Of a DNA stretch of 64,000 nt, positions 9,527 to 17,271 are shown in pieces. Every line of letters starts with the position of its first letter. Position 1 is the stretch's first letter. The translations under genes were made by a program, and so were the position numbers. Source of the DNA: Marivita sp. (GTDB taxonomy: Bacteria; Pseudomonadota; Alphaproteobacteria; Rhodobacterales; Rhodobacteraceae); contig NZ_JAIPUT010000011.1 in assembly GCF_020055635.1 (NCBI RefSeq), forward strand, positions 1 to 64,000, written 5' to 3'. The notes below the pieces were generated by a model, which ran no database searches, was not told the DNA's origin, and was given only the letters and a program-made list of their open reading frames with translations.

Positions 9527-10468
9527 ATGCCGCTTGAATATGATCATACGGAAAGCCTCTCAAAAACAGACCTTTATCCGACGCGCCGACCGGATCGGGA
9601 ACGCTGGATGGACCGGAGCGACCCGGTGCTCTGGCAGGACTGGACCGACATGGCCCCGATCTCGCGCGATCAGGCCGCTTCCTTCGATCGCGACGGGTTC
9701 CTGGTTCTCAAGGACCTGTTCTCGACCGATGAAATCTCGGCACTGGTCGATCAGGCGGCCGCCCTGCGCAGCGATCTGGCAGGAAGCGCCGCCGACGAGG
9801 TGGTCACCGAACCGGGCTCGGACGCGGTGCGCACCGTGTTCAATCTCGAACGTCACCATGCGCTGATGGACCGGCTGTCGCGCGACACCCGTGTCGCCGG
9901 GGTCGCCCGGTTCCTGCTGGGCGACGAGGTCTACATCCACCAGAGCCGCCTGAACTACAAACCCGGCTTCACCGGCAAGGAGTTCTACTGGCACTCGGAT
10001 TTCGAGACCTGGCACGCCGAGGACGGCATGCCGCGGATGCGGGCGGTGTCGGCGTCGCTGCTGCTGACCGACAACCGCGCCCATAACGGCGCGCTGATGC
10101 TGATGCCCGGATCGCACCGGACCTTCGTGTCCTGCCAGGGCGAGACCCCGGACGCGAACCACGAAAGCTCGCTCAAAAAGCAGGAGGTCGGCACACCCTC
10201 GCAAGAGAGCCTGCGCGATCTCGCCCGGATGCACGGTATCACCGATGCCGAAGGCCCGGCCGGCACGCTCGTGCTGTTCGACTGCAACACGATCCACGGC
10301 TCGAACGGCAATATCACGCCCGATCCGCGGTCGAACGCGTTCTTCGTCTACAACGCGGTGTCGAACGCCTTGGCCGATCCCTTTGCCGCCAAGGCACCGC
10401 GCCCGGATTACCTCGGCCATCGCGGCACGCCCGAGCCGCTGACGCTGCAGGGCGGCGCGCTGGTCTGA
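9527..10468 (+). CDS. ectD: Ectoine hydroxylase (ectoine 5-dioxygenase)
   Basis: The product is 313 aa, the usual EctD length. The diagnostic signature FYWHSDFETWHAEDG is present and supplies the His and Asp of the Fe(II) facial triad. The third ligand is the His of DCNTIHGSNGN, and the 2-oxoglutarate-binding Arg follows in PRSNAFFVYN. The enzyme converts ectoine to 5-hydroxyectoine using O2 and 2-oxoglutarate. The start is the ATG with a strong AGGAG seven bases upstream; the longer open frame upstream is antisense to mfd. No ectA, ectB, ectC or ask_ect gene is adjacent, so ectoine is made elsewhere in the genome or imported. Confidence 0.95.
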   Translation: MPLEYDHTESLSKTDLYPTRRPDRERWMDRSDPVLWQDWTDMAPISRDQAASFDRDGFLVLKDLFSTDEISALVDQAAALRSDLAGSAADEVVTEPGSDAVRTVFNLERHHALMDRLSRDTRVAGVARFLLGDEVYIHQSRLNYKPGFTGKEFYWHSDFETWHAEDGMPRMRAVSASLLLTDNRAHNGALMLMPGSHRTFVSCQGETPDANHESSLKKQEVGTPSQESLRDLARMHGITDAEGPAGTLVLFDCNTIHGSNGNITPDPRSNAFFVYNAVSNALADPFAAKAPRPDYLGHRGTPEPLTLQGGALV

Positions 10469-10562
10469 GCCGCTTTTGAACAGGCCGCGCGCAGGTCCGG
10501 GACTGGACATGCGCGCGGCTGGGGTGCATCCCTTTGCCGATGAGACCAGACAGGTAAGACAG

Positions 10563-11564
10563 ATGCACCCGATCACCCCCCCGTTTCCCGCCTCACGCCT
10601 GCGTCGCTTGCGTCGCTCCGAAGGACTGCGCGCCATGGTGCGCGAAAACACCCTGACGCCGGATGACTTCATCTGGCCGGTCTTCGTGCGCGATGGTGAC
10701 GGGATCGAGGAACCGGTGGCCTCGATGCCCGGCGTGGTGCGGCGATCGGTCGACAAGGTGGTCGAGGCGGCCCGCGAGGCACATGCCCTGGGCATCCCGG
10801 CGATCTGCCTCTTTCCCTACACCAACCCCGCGCTCAAGACCGAGGATTGCGTCGAGGCGTGGAACCCCGAGAACCTGTCGAACCGCGCCACCCGCGCCAT
10901 CAAGGACGCGGTGCCGGACATCATGGTGATGACCGATGTCGCGCTGGACCCCTACAACATCACCGGCCATGACGGATACATGGACGAGACCGGCTATATC
11001 GAGAACGACCGCACGGTCGAGGCGCTGGTGAGGCAGACGCTGAGCCAGGCGCGCGCCGGGTCCGACATCATCGGTCCGTCCGACATGATGGACAGCCGCA
11101 TCGCCGCGATGCGCGGCGCGTTGGAGGGCGAAGGGTTCTCGAATGTCGCGATCCTCAGCTACGCCGCGAAATATGCCAGCGCCTTTTACGGGCCCTTCCG
11201 CGATGCGGTGGGGGCCTCGGGCGCGTTCAAGGGCGACAAGAAGGGCTACCAGATGGATCCCGGCAATTCCGACGAGGCGATGCGTCTGGTGGCGCGGGAC
11301 CTGTCGGAAGGGGCCGACATGGTGATGATCAAGCCGGGCATGCCGTATCTGGACATCTGCCGCCGCACCAAGGACATGTTCGGCGTGCCGACCTTTGCCT
11401 ACCAGGTGTCGGGCGAATACGCGATGCTGGCGGGTGCCGCCGAGCGTGGCTGGCTCGATCACGACCGGGTGATGCTGGAAAGCCTGATGGCGTTCAAACG
11501 GGCGGGTTGCGACGGGGTGCTGACCTATTTCGCGCCCGCGGCGGCCCGGCTTCTCAACGGATAG
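10563..11564 (+). CDS. hemB: Delta-aminolevulinic acid dehydratase (porphobilinogen synthase)
   Basis: The product is 333 aa. It condenses two 5-aminolevulinate molecules to porphobilinogen in tetrapyrrole synthesis (heme, cobalamin, and bacteriochlorophyll where present). The two active-site lysines lie in AAKYASAFYGPF and in VMIKPGMPYLDICR (Schiff base). The metal-site region reads DVALDPYNITGHDGYMDE, lacking the three Cys of the zinc enzymes; Asp and Ala replace them, which marks the Mg-dependent alphaproteobacterial class. The start was placed at the ATG before HPITPP, matching the usual N-terminus. Only a weak Shine-Dalgarno sequence is visible. Confidence 0.97.
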   Translation: MHPITPPFPASRLRRLRRSEGLRAMVRENTLTPDDFIWPVFVRDGDGIEEPVASMPGVVRRSVDKVVEAAREAHALGIPAICLFPYTNPALKTEDCVEAWNPENLSNRATRAIKDAVPDIMVMTDVALDPYNITGHDGYMDETGYIENDRTVEALVRQTLSQARAGSDIIGPSDMMDSRIAAMRGALEGEGFSNVAILSYAAKYASAFYGPFRDAVGASGAFKGDKKGYQMDPGNSDEAMRLVARDLSEGADMVMIKPGMPYLDICRRTKDMFGVPTFAYQVSGEYAMLAGAAERGWLDHDRVMLESLMAFKRAGCDGVLTYFAPAAARLLNG

Positions 11565-11691
11565 CGCTGCGCCGCCGACGGTGATCTATCCTTGGTGACA
11601 ACGCGACGGCATGTCGCTATAGTGGTGCCAACCGGCGAGACAGCCGGACCACGAGGCTTTGGTAATTCTTCGGCAGAGAAAGAGCAGACAG

Positions 11692-12249
11692 ATGACATCC
11701 CTGACACGACGTGAGCTGGCTTTTGGCCTCGGCGGCACTTTCCTGTTGGCGGGTTGTGCCAATGGGGTGGGCGGAAACGGCGCCGCGCGGATCGACGCGC
11801 GGGTCGACGCGACGCTGGCGGAAATGTACCGCCGCTATCCCGGAACCCAGAACCTGGCGTCCAATGCCAACGGTCTTCTGGTGATGCCCCTGGTGACCGA
11901 GGCCGGTCTGGGCCTGGGCGGCGCCTTCGGACGCGGTGCGCTGCGCGTCGGTGGCGTGACGGTGGACTATTACTCCACGACCAAGGCCAGCGCCGGCTTG
12001 CAGATCGGTGCACAGCAATATGCCCATGTGCTGTTCTTCATGACCGAGGACGCCCTGATGAATTTCCGCCGCTCGCCGGGCTGGGCGGCGGGGGCCAATA
12101 TCGAATACGCGATCCCCGAAGGGGGCGAGACCATCGCGGCCGAAACCACCACATCGCTGGCCCCCGTCATCGCGGTGATCTTCGGCCAGGCCGGCCTGCG
12201 ACTTGGCGCGACGCTGGAAGGCGTGAAATACACGCGGATCATTCCCTGA
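11692..12249 (+). CDS. SYLF (YSC84-like) lipid-binding domain lipoprotein
   Basis: The product is 185 aa. The N-terminus TRRELAFGLGGTFLLAGC combines a lipobox (LLAGC, lipidated Cys22) with a twin-Arg pair, so Tat-dependent export as a lipoprotein is possible. The SYLF domain follows: LLVMPLVTEAGLGLGGAFGRGAL, VDYYSTTKASAGLQIGAQQ, and the Gly/Leu-rich C-terminal strand ending GVKYTRIIP. Eukaryotic SYLF proteins bind phosphoinositides; the bacterial role is unknown. The gene stands alone, followed by a repeat-rich intergenic region. Confidence 0.85.
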   Translation: MTSLTRRELAFGLGGTFLLAGCANGVGGNGAARIDARVDATLAEMYRRYPGTQNLASNANGLLVMPLVTEAGLGLGGAFGRGALRVGGVTVDYYSTTKASAGLQIGAQQYAHVLFFMTEDALMNFRRSPGWAAGANIEYAIPEGGETIAAETTTSLAPVIAVIFGQAGLRLGATLEGVKYTRIIP

Positions 12250-12300
12250 CGCGGCGACAATGCGATGACGCATTGTTCCGGGTCCATTGATGGACCCGTC

Positions 12301-12343
12301 GGGGGCTCTGCCCCCGAACCCCCGGGATATTTGGAAACCAGAG
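12301..12343. repeat. Rhodobacteraceae-type intergenic repeat, copy 1
   Basis: Starts with GGGGGCTCTGCCCCC, itself a hairpin, and continues with a CCCGGGATAT core to CCAGAG. An inverted second copy lies about 125 bases downstream in the same gap. Apart from these two copies, 12250-12530 contains no credible gene. Confidence 0.7.
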
Positions 12344-12466
12344 AAGGTCCGTCGTCCGGTCCACCCCTTGCACAAGGGCAAGGGGCTTCTCCGGTTACGG
12401 CCATCGGCGTCCCCGCCTGTACCGCACCTTGCAGACTGCCGCGTCAAGGTTAACAATCCGTTACTT

Positions 12467-12520
12467 CTCTGGTTCAGAAATATCCCGGGGGAGCGCCGAA
12501 GGCGCGGGGGCAGAGCCCCC
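12467..12520. repeat. Intergenic repeat, inverted copy 2
   Basis: Reverse-complement relative of the copy at 12301-12343. It begins CTCTGGTT, keeps the ATATCCCGGGGG core, and ends GGGGGCAGAGCCCCC. An 11-bp insertion (AGCGCCGAAGGCGC region) forms its own small hairpin. The two copies face each other between the convergent SYLF and thiE genes and could base-pair over their whole length. Confidence 0.7.
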
Positions 12521-12530
12521 TCCTGCCCGG

Positions 12531-13154
12531 TCAGCCAGCCATCGCAGATGTCAGCGTATCGAGCGCCGCCACCGGGTCTTGGCTGCGCCAGATCTCTTCT
12601 CCGATGCCGAAGAAATCTGTCATCGGTGCAAGGCGGCGGATGATCTCGGCATCGAGACCGCCTTCGGCGACCACGGGGATCTCGATCATTTCCGACCACC
12701 ATTCGAACAGCTCTTCTTCGGCGCGGGATCCGTCGCCAAGCGCGGTTGCGCCCACGGGACCGAAGCTGACATAGTCGGCCCCCGCCTCGCCCGCGCTCAT
12801 CCCGTCATGGCGCAGCTGGCCGCAATACGCGCCGACGATGGCATCCTCGCCCAGTTCCTTGCGTGCCATGCGCACCGACCGCGCGCCATCGGTCAGGTGC
12901 ACGCCGTCAAGGCCAAGGCGCTGGGCCAGCACCACATGGGTGTCGATCACCAGCGCCACATCGAACCTATGCGCCACCTCGCGCACGGCATCTGCGGCGC
13001 GCAGGATCAGGTCTTCGTCACGGGTGGCCAGGGACAGACGGATGCAGGCGATATCCGTGGTGTCGAGAACCCGCGCCAGATCGGTGGGGAACAGGCTCAG
13101 TTCGATTTCGGGTGGCGTGATCAGGTAGATCTGTGGCTGCTCTGCATCGGACAT
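12531..13154 (-). CDS. thiE: Thiamine phosphate synthase family protein
   Basis: The product is 207 aa, a (beta/alpha)8 barrel of the ThiE/TenI family. Visible motifs are IYLITPPE at the first strand, ALVIDTHVVLAQRLGLDGVHLTDG (the conserved GVHL segment), ADYVSFGPVGAT near the pyrophosphate site, and IPVVAEGGLD at the phosphate-binding loop. ThiE couples hydroxymethylpyrimidine diphosphate with thiazole phosphate. No other thi genes or TPP riboswitch are adjacent, so a TenI-like or divergent role remains possible. The start was chosen at the ATG before SDAEQPQIYL; a longer frame would overlap the trmJ promoter. Confidence 0.75.
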   Translation of the reverse strand: MSDAEQPQIYLITPPEIELSLFPTDLARVLDTTDIACIRLSLATRDEDLILRAADAVREVAHRFDVALVIDTHVVLAQRLGLDGVHLTDGARSVRMARKELGEDAIVGAYCGQLRHDGMSAGEAGADYVSFGPVGATALGDGSRAEEELFEWWSEMIEIPVVAEGGLDAEIIRRLAPMTDFFGIGEEIWRSQDPVAALDTLTSAMAG

Positions 13155-13287
13155 CTTCGGCCCCTTCCTTGGTGGTCGCACTCCTATATCGTCATTTTGT
13201 GCCCTGCGCCAAGGCCTTGCGCGGCTTGCCCTTTGACTGCGCCCGCAATAGTCAGGCGCGACCCTTTTGAACTTCGAGGTTCCTGCC

Positions 13288-14031
13288 ATGCCAAGCGACT
13301 TGCCCCAGCCCAGTTTCGTGCTGGTCCGCCCCCAGATGGGCGAGAACATCGGCGCTGCTGCGCGCGCGATGCTGAATTTCGGGCTGGACCGGATGGCCCT
13401 GGTGGCGCCGCGCGATGGCTGGCCCAACCCCAAGGCGGTGGCGATGGCCTCGGGCGCAGGGCGTGTGCTGGACGATGCGGTGCTGGTGGAGCGCACGGTC
13501 GATGCGGTGGCCGGGTGTTCCTATGTCTTTGCCACCACGGCCCGGCAGCGCGGCATGACCAAGCCGGTGATGACACCCGAGCGCGCCATGGAGGTGGCGC
13601 GCGACAGGATCGCCGCAGGGGAAAAGGTGGCGGTGCTGTTCGGGCCGGAACGCGCGGGGCTGGAGAATGACGATATCGCGCTGGCCAATGCGATCATCTC
13701 GGTGCCGGTGAACCCGGAGTTTCCGTCGCTCAACCTTGCGCAATGCGTGCTCCTGACGGGCTATGAGTGGCGGAGGAAATCGGTCGAGATCCCGTCCGAG
13801 ACCACGGAGATGGCGGGCACCGACTGGGCCAGTGCGATCGAGAGGGACAGGTTGGCGGAACATTACGAGGACACGCTGGACAGGGCGGGGTTCTTTTTCC
13901 CCGAGACCAAGGCCGACAGCATGAAGCTGAACCTGCGCAACCTGTGGTCGCGCATGCCGCTGACCCGGTCGGATGTGCAGATGCTGCATGGCGTGCTGCG
14001 GCAAATGGTGCGCTGGAAGGACAAGGGCTGA
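13288..14031 (+). CDS. trmJ: TrmJ-like SPOUT RNA 2'-O-methyltransferase
   Basis: The product is 247 aa. The N-terminal SPOUT fold shows FVLVRPQMGENIGAAARAM (motif 1), VLFGPERAGLENDDI (motif 2) and VPVNPEFPSLNLAQC (motif 3), which together form the SAM-binding trefoil knot. TrmJ methylates the ribose of residue 32 in tRNA anticodon loops. The C-terminal extension (from about residue 165) carries the dimerisation and RNA-binding part. The ATG start has GAGGT seven bases upstream; a TTG start seven codons earlier is possible but less likely. thiE is divergent, so the 133-base gap should hold both promoters. Confidence 0.88.
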   Translation: MPSDLPQPSFVLVRPQMGENIGAAARAMLNFGLDRMALVAPRDGWPNPKAVAMASGAGRVLDDAVLVERTVDAVAGCSYVFATTARQRGMTKPVMTPERAMEVARDRIAAGEKVAVLFGPERAGLENDDIALANAIISVPVNPEFPSLNLAQCVLLTGYEWRRKSVEIPSETTEMAGTDWASAIERDRLAEHYEDTLDRAGFFFPETKADSMKLNLRNLWSRMPLTRSDVQMLHGVLRQMVRWKDKG

Positions 14032-14094
14032 GCCATCGGCTTGAAGCCCCCCCACCCCACGCCTAGTCTTTCGTCCAACAAGGAGACCCCGCGC

Positions 14095-15243
14095 ATGAGC
14101 CCCAAACGCAGCATCTTTGAAGAGGTCGGTGACGAGACACCGCGCAAGGACGTCCCCAAGGGCGGCATGATCGACGCGGGCAAGCGCGGCGCGCGGGGCG
14201 CGATCCGCATCTGGCTGATGGTGCTCTTTGCGCTGGTGATGGTCATGATCGCCGTCGGCGGGCTGACCCGATTGACCGATAGCGGTCTGTCGATCACCGA
14301 ATGGCGGCCGCTGACCGGGGCGCTGCCGCCGATGAGTGCCGAGGACTGGCAGCGCGAATTCGATCTCTATCGCGCGATCCCGGAATACCAGTTGCAGAAC
14401 CAAGGCATGAGCCTTGCCGAGTTCCAGTTCATCTATTGGTGGGAATGGGGCCATCGGCAATTGGGCCGGGTCATCGGGCTGGTCTGGGCGCTGGGCTTTT
14501 TCGGCTTCCTGCTGGCGCGCAAGATCCCGACGGGCTGGACCGGGCGGTTGTTGGTCCTTGGCGTGCTGGGCGGCGTGCAGGGCGCGATCGGCTGGTGGAT
14601 GGTGGCCTCGGGGCTGACGGGCACCATGCTCGACGTGGCCTCCTACCGGTTGGCGACGCATCTGGGGCTGGCCTTTGTCATCCTTGGGTTCATCGCGTGG
14701 TACGTTTTCGAGCTGGGCCGCGAGGACCGCGACCTGATGCAGGCGCGGCGGTCGCGAGAGGGCAAGCTTTACGGGCTTGGCACGGGGCTCTTGCACTTCA
14801 CCTTTCTGCAAATCCTGCTGGGCGCGCTGGTGGCGGGGATCGACGCCGGGCGCACCTATAATGACTGGCCGCTGATGGCCGGCGCGTTCCTGCCGCCCTA
14901 CCCGTTCGAACTGGAGCCGGTCTGGCGCAACTTCTTCGAGAACGCCGGCCTTGTGCAGTTCATGCACCGGATGGCGGGTTACCTGCTGCTGGCGTTTGGC
15001 ATCGTGGTCTGGCTGCGGGCGCGCAAGTCGCCCAATGTCGACACGCGGTTCCGGTTCAACGCGGTCTTCGCGATGCTCTGGGTGCAGATGGCGCTGGGCG
15101 TCGTGACGGTGCTCTACATGGCGCCCTGGCAGATCGCGATTGCGCATCAGGTGGGCGCCGTGATCCTGTGGGTGTTGATCCTGCGGGCGCGGTTCGGTGC
15201 GCAATATCCCGTCCAACAATCCATCCGAGGAGCGACAGCATGA
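14095..15243 (+). CDS. ctaA: Heme A synthase
   Basis: The product is 382 aa with eight membrane helices, the COX15/CtaA type-2 form. Conserved features are MVMIAVGGLTRLTDSGLS, WWEWGHRQLGRVIGL (a heme-ligating His), RLATHLGLAFVILG, the long TYNDWPLMAGAFLPP loop, and the later His residues of QFMHRMAGYLLL and IAIAHQVGAVI. It oxidises the C8 methyl of heme O to give heme A for aa3-type cytochrome oxidase. AAGGAG lies about nine bases upstream of the ATG. The stop overlaps the next start (ATGA), so it is translationally coupled to the M32 peptidase. Confidence 0.96.
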   Translation: MSPKRSIFEEVGDETPRKDVPKGGMIDAGKRGARGAIRIWLMVLFALVMVMIAVGGLTRLTDSGLSITEWRPLTGALPPMSAEDWQREFDLYRAIPEYQLQNQGMSLAEFQFIYWWEWGHRQLGRVIGLVWALGFFGFLLARKIPTGWTGRLLVLGVLGGVQGAIGWWMVASGLTGTMLDVASYRLATHLGLAFVILGFIAWYVFELGREDRDLMQARRSREGKLYGLGTGLLHFTFLQILLGALVAGIDAGRTYNDWPLMAGAFLPPYPFELEPVWRNFFENAGLVQFMHRMAGYLLLAFGIVVWLRARKSPNVDTRFRFNAVFAMLWVQMALGVVTVLYMAPWQIAIAHQVGAVILWVLILRARFGAQYPVQQSIRGATA

Positions 15244-16712
15244 GCACGGCCTATGACGATTTGATGGCGTTCACGCGCGAGACCGAGGCGTTGAGCCAGA
15301 TTGCCGGGCGTCTGGGCTGGGACCAGGAAACCACCATGCCACGGGGTGCAGCGGCGCAACGCGGCGAGGAAATGGGCGCGATGGAATCGGTGTTGCACGC
15401 CCGCCGGATGGATCCGCGCGTGGGTGAGTGGCTTGAGGCGGCCCATGCCGATGGGGACGAGGCCACGGCGCATCTGCGCCACATCCGGCGCGCGTTTGAA
15501 CGGGCCTCCAAGGTGCCGGGCGATCTTGCGGCGGAACTGGCGCGGACGACCTCTGTGGCGCAGGGCGTCTGGGCCGAGGCGCGCGCGAAGGACGATTTCG
15601 CCGCCTTTGCGCCGACGCTGGAGCGGGTGCTTGATCTGCGCCGACAGGAAGGTGCCGCGCTGGCGGATGGCGGCGATCCCTATGACGCGTTGTTGCAGGA
15701 TTACGAGCCGGGCGCGACGGCGGCTGAGCTTGACGCGATGTTCGGTGCGTTGCGGCCCCGGCTGGTGGATTTGCGCGACCGGGTTCTGGGCGCGCCGGAG
15801 CCGGCCGTGCTGAGCGGAACCTTCGACGAGAGCGCGCAGATGAAGCTGTCGCGCCAGATCGCCAAGGTGTTTGGCTATGACATGAGCCGGGGCCGCGTCG
15901 ACAAGGCGGTGCATCCGTTCAGTTCCGGGTCCGGCAATGACGTGCGCATCACCACGCGCACCAATCCGATCGACCCGTTCAACTGCATCTATTCCACGAT
16001 CCACGAGGTCGGGCACGCCGCCTACGAGCAGAATATCGACCAGGCCTACCTGCTGACGCCGCTGGGGCGTGGCGTGTCGATGGGGGTGCATGAAAGCCAG
16101 AGCCGCATCTACGAGAACCAGCTGGGACGCTCGCGGGCGTTCACCGGCTGGCTGCATGGCCAGATGACCGAGGCGTTCGGGGATTTCGGGATCGCTGACC
16201 CGGACGCGTTCTATGCCACGGTGAACCGGGTGCATCGGGGCTTCATCCGCACCGAGTCGGACGAGGTGCAGTACAACCTGCATGTTCTGTTGCGCTTCGA
16301 CCTCGAGCGCCAGCTGATCGCCGGATCGCTCGACGTGGCGGATCTGGAAGAGGCCTGGAACACGCGGTTCGAGGCCGATTTCGGCTACACCGTGGACAAG
16401 CCGTCAAACGGCGTCTTGCAGGACGTGCACTGGTCGGTGGGGCTGTTCGGGTATTTCGCCACCTATTCGCTGGGCAATGTCTATGCCGGGTGCCTGTTCG
16501 AAGCGCTGCGCAAGGCGGTGCCGGATCTGGATGCGCAGCTGGCAACAGGCGACACCTCGGCAGCGACGGGATGGTTGCGGGACAACCTGCAACGCCATGG
16601 CGGGCTTTACGAGCCGCGCGAGGTGATCGAGCGGGCCTGCGGGTTTGCGCCATCGGAGGCGCCGCTGCTGTCCTATCTCGAGGCCAAGTTCGGCGCGATC
16701 TACGGGGTGTGA
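15240..16712 (+). CDS. M32-family metallocarboxypeptidase (Taq type)
   Basis: The product is 490 aa, the normal length for thermostable carboxypeptidase 1. The zinc site HEVGH is at about residues 255-259, followed by the family motifs GVSMGVHESQSRIYEN (third ligand Glu) and IRTESDEVQYNLHVLLRF. The enzyme removes C-terminal residues from peptides in the cytoplasm, with no signal peptide visible. The start shares the ATGA overlap with ctaA, which is unusual company functionally and probably reflects simple co-transcription. A cluster of three palindromes follows the stop codon. Confidence 0.95.
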   Translation: MSTAYDDLMAFTRETEALSQIAGRLGWDQETTMPRGAAAQRGEEMGAMESVLHARRMDPRVGEWLEAAHADGDEATAHLRHIRRAFERASKVPGDLAAELARTTSVAQGVWAEARAKDDFAAFAPTLERVLDLRRQEGAALADGGDPYDALLQDYEPGATAAELDAMFGALRPRLVDLRDRVLGAPEPAVLSGTFDESAQMKLSRQIAKVFGYDMSRGRVDKAVHPFSSGSGNDVRITTRTNPIDPFNCIYSTIHEVGHAAYEQNIDQAYLLTPLGRGVSMGVHESQSRIYENQLGRSRAFTGWLHGQMTEAFGDFGIADPDAFYATVNRVHRGFIRTESDEVQYNLHVLLRFDLERQLIAGSLDVADLEEAWNTRFEADFGYTVDKPSNGVLQDVHWSVGLFGYFATYSLGNVYAGCLFEALRKAVPDLDAQLATGDTSAATGWLRDNLQRHGGLYEPREVIERACGFAPSEAPLLSYLEAKFGAIYGV

Positions 16713-16716
16713 GGCG

Positions 16717-16785
16717 CAAGCCCGTTCGAACGGGCTTGGGATGCGGTTTCGAAACCGCATTCCAACGCCCTTCGAAGGGCGTTGG
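16717..16785. repeat. Three tandem perfect palindromes with TCGA centre
   Basis: Three consecutive perfect palindromes of 22, 20 and 24 nt: 16717-16738, 16741-16760 and 16762-16785. Each centres on TCGA with different stem sequence (CAAGCCCG, ATGCGGTT, CCAACGCCC on the left arms). They fill the space between the convergent M32 peptidase and usg genes. No T-tract follows, so they are not classical terminators. They belong to the same family as the hairpin clusters near 24.5, 33.6 and 49.5 kb. Confidence 0.75.
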
Positions 16786-16794
16786 CCCATGGGG

Positions 16795-17067
16795 TCAATG
16801 GAGCGTGAACTCTCCGACCAATTGCTGCCATTCGCCGGAGGCCAGCATCTTGCGGTGGGTGTATTGCACCGAATGCAGCGGCCCATCGATGCTGTCCTGC
16901 CAGAATTCGATGAACTCGAACAGCTTGGGATGGTCGGGGGCCAGATCGTATTCCTGCCAGACAAAAGTGTTCAGCACGTTCCGGTAATCCGGCATCCTGT
17001 AGTACAGTTGCGCCGTGGTCAGCCCGTAGCCGCGCAACATCAACTCGGTTTCACTCATCTCGGTCAT
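16795..17067 (-). CDS. usg: Usg family protein
   Basis: The product is 90 aa. It matches the small alphaproteobacterial Usg family, first noted upstream of trp genes: ELMLRGYGLTTAQLYYRMPDY, then FVWQEYDLAPDHPKL, and a Trp/His-containing C-terminal half (FWQDSIDGPLHSVQYTHRKM). The biochemical function is unknown. It is encoded divergently from gyrA across a 204-base AT-rich gap that should carry promoters for both. No trp gene is present here. Confidence 0.88.
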   Translation of the reverse strand: MTEMSETELMLRGYGLTTAQLYYRMPDYRNVLNTFVWQEYDLAPDHPKLFEFIEFWQDSIDGPLHSVQYTHRKMLASGEWQQLVGEFTLH

Positions 17068-17271
17068 GGGAACCTCATTTGTTTTTTCTTATGACTCCAA
17101 ATCTGTCACGAATTTCTTGCTTTTCAATAAAAACAATGTGTTAGCCACCATCATCCCTGAGTGCCAAGGCAGGTTTGCCACTAATTTGGCCAAGTGGATT
17201 GCAGCCTACATCCTGTCTCTGATATACAGGCTCATAACAAAATATAGAAATGCAGACAGCAGGCCATCCAC

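Noticed and set aside
12531-13154. Assignment of thiE as part of a thiamine operon
   Set aside because: No other thi genes are adjacent, so only the family assignment is given.
13155-13287. TPP riboswitch upstream of thiE
   Set aside because: No conserved CTGAGA or ACCTGATC-type elements are present in the gap between thiE and trmJ.
17068-17271. Operator of the gap-type palindrome upstream of gyrA (TGTTAGCCACCATC)
   Set aside because: Only the left half matches; symmetry is lost, so it is likely chance.
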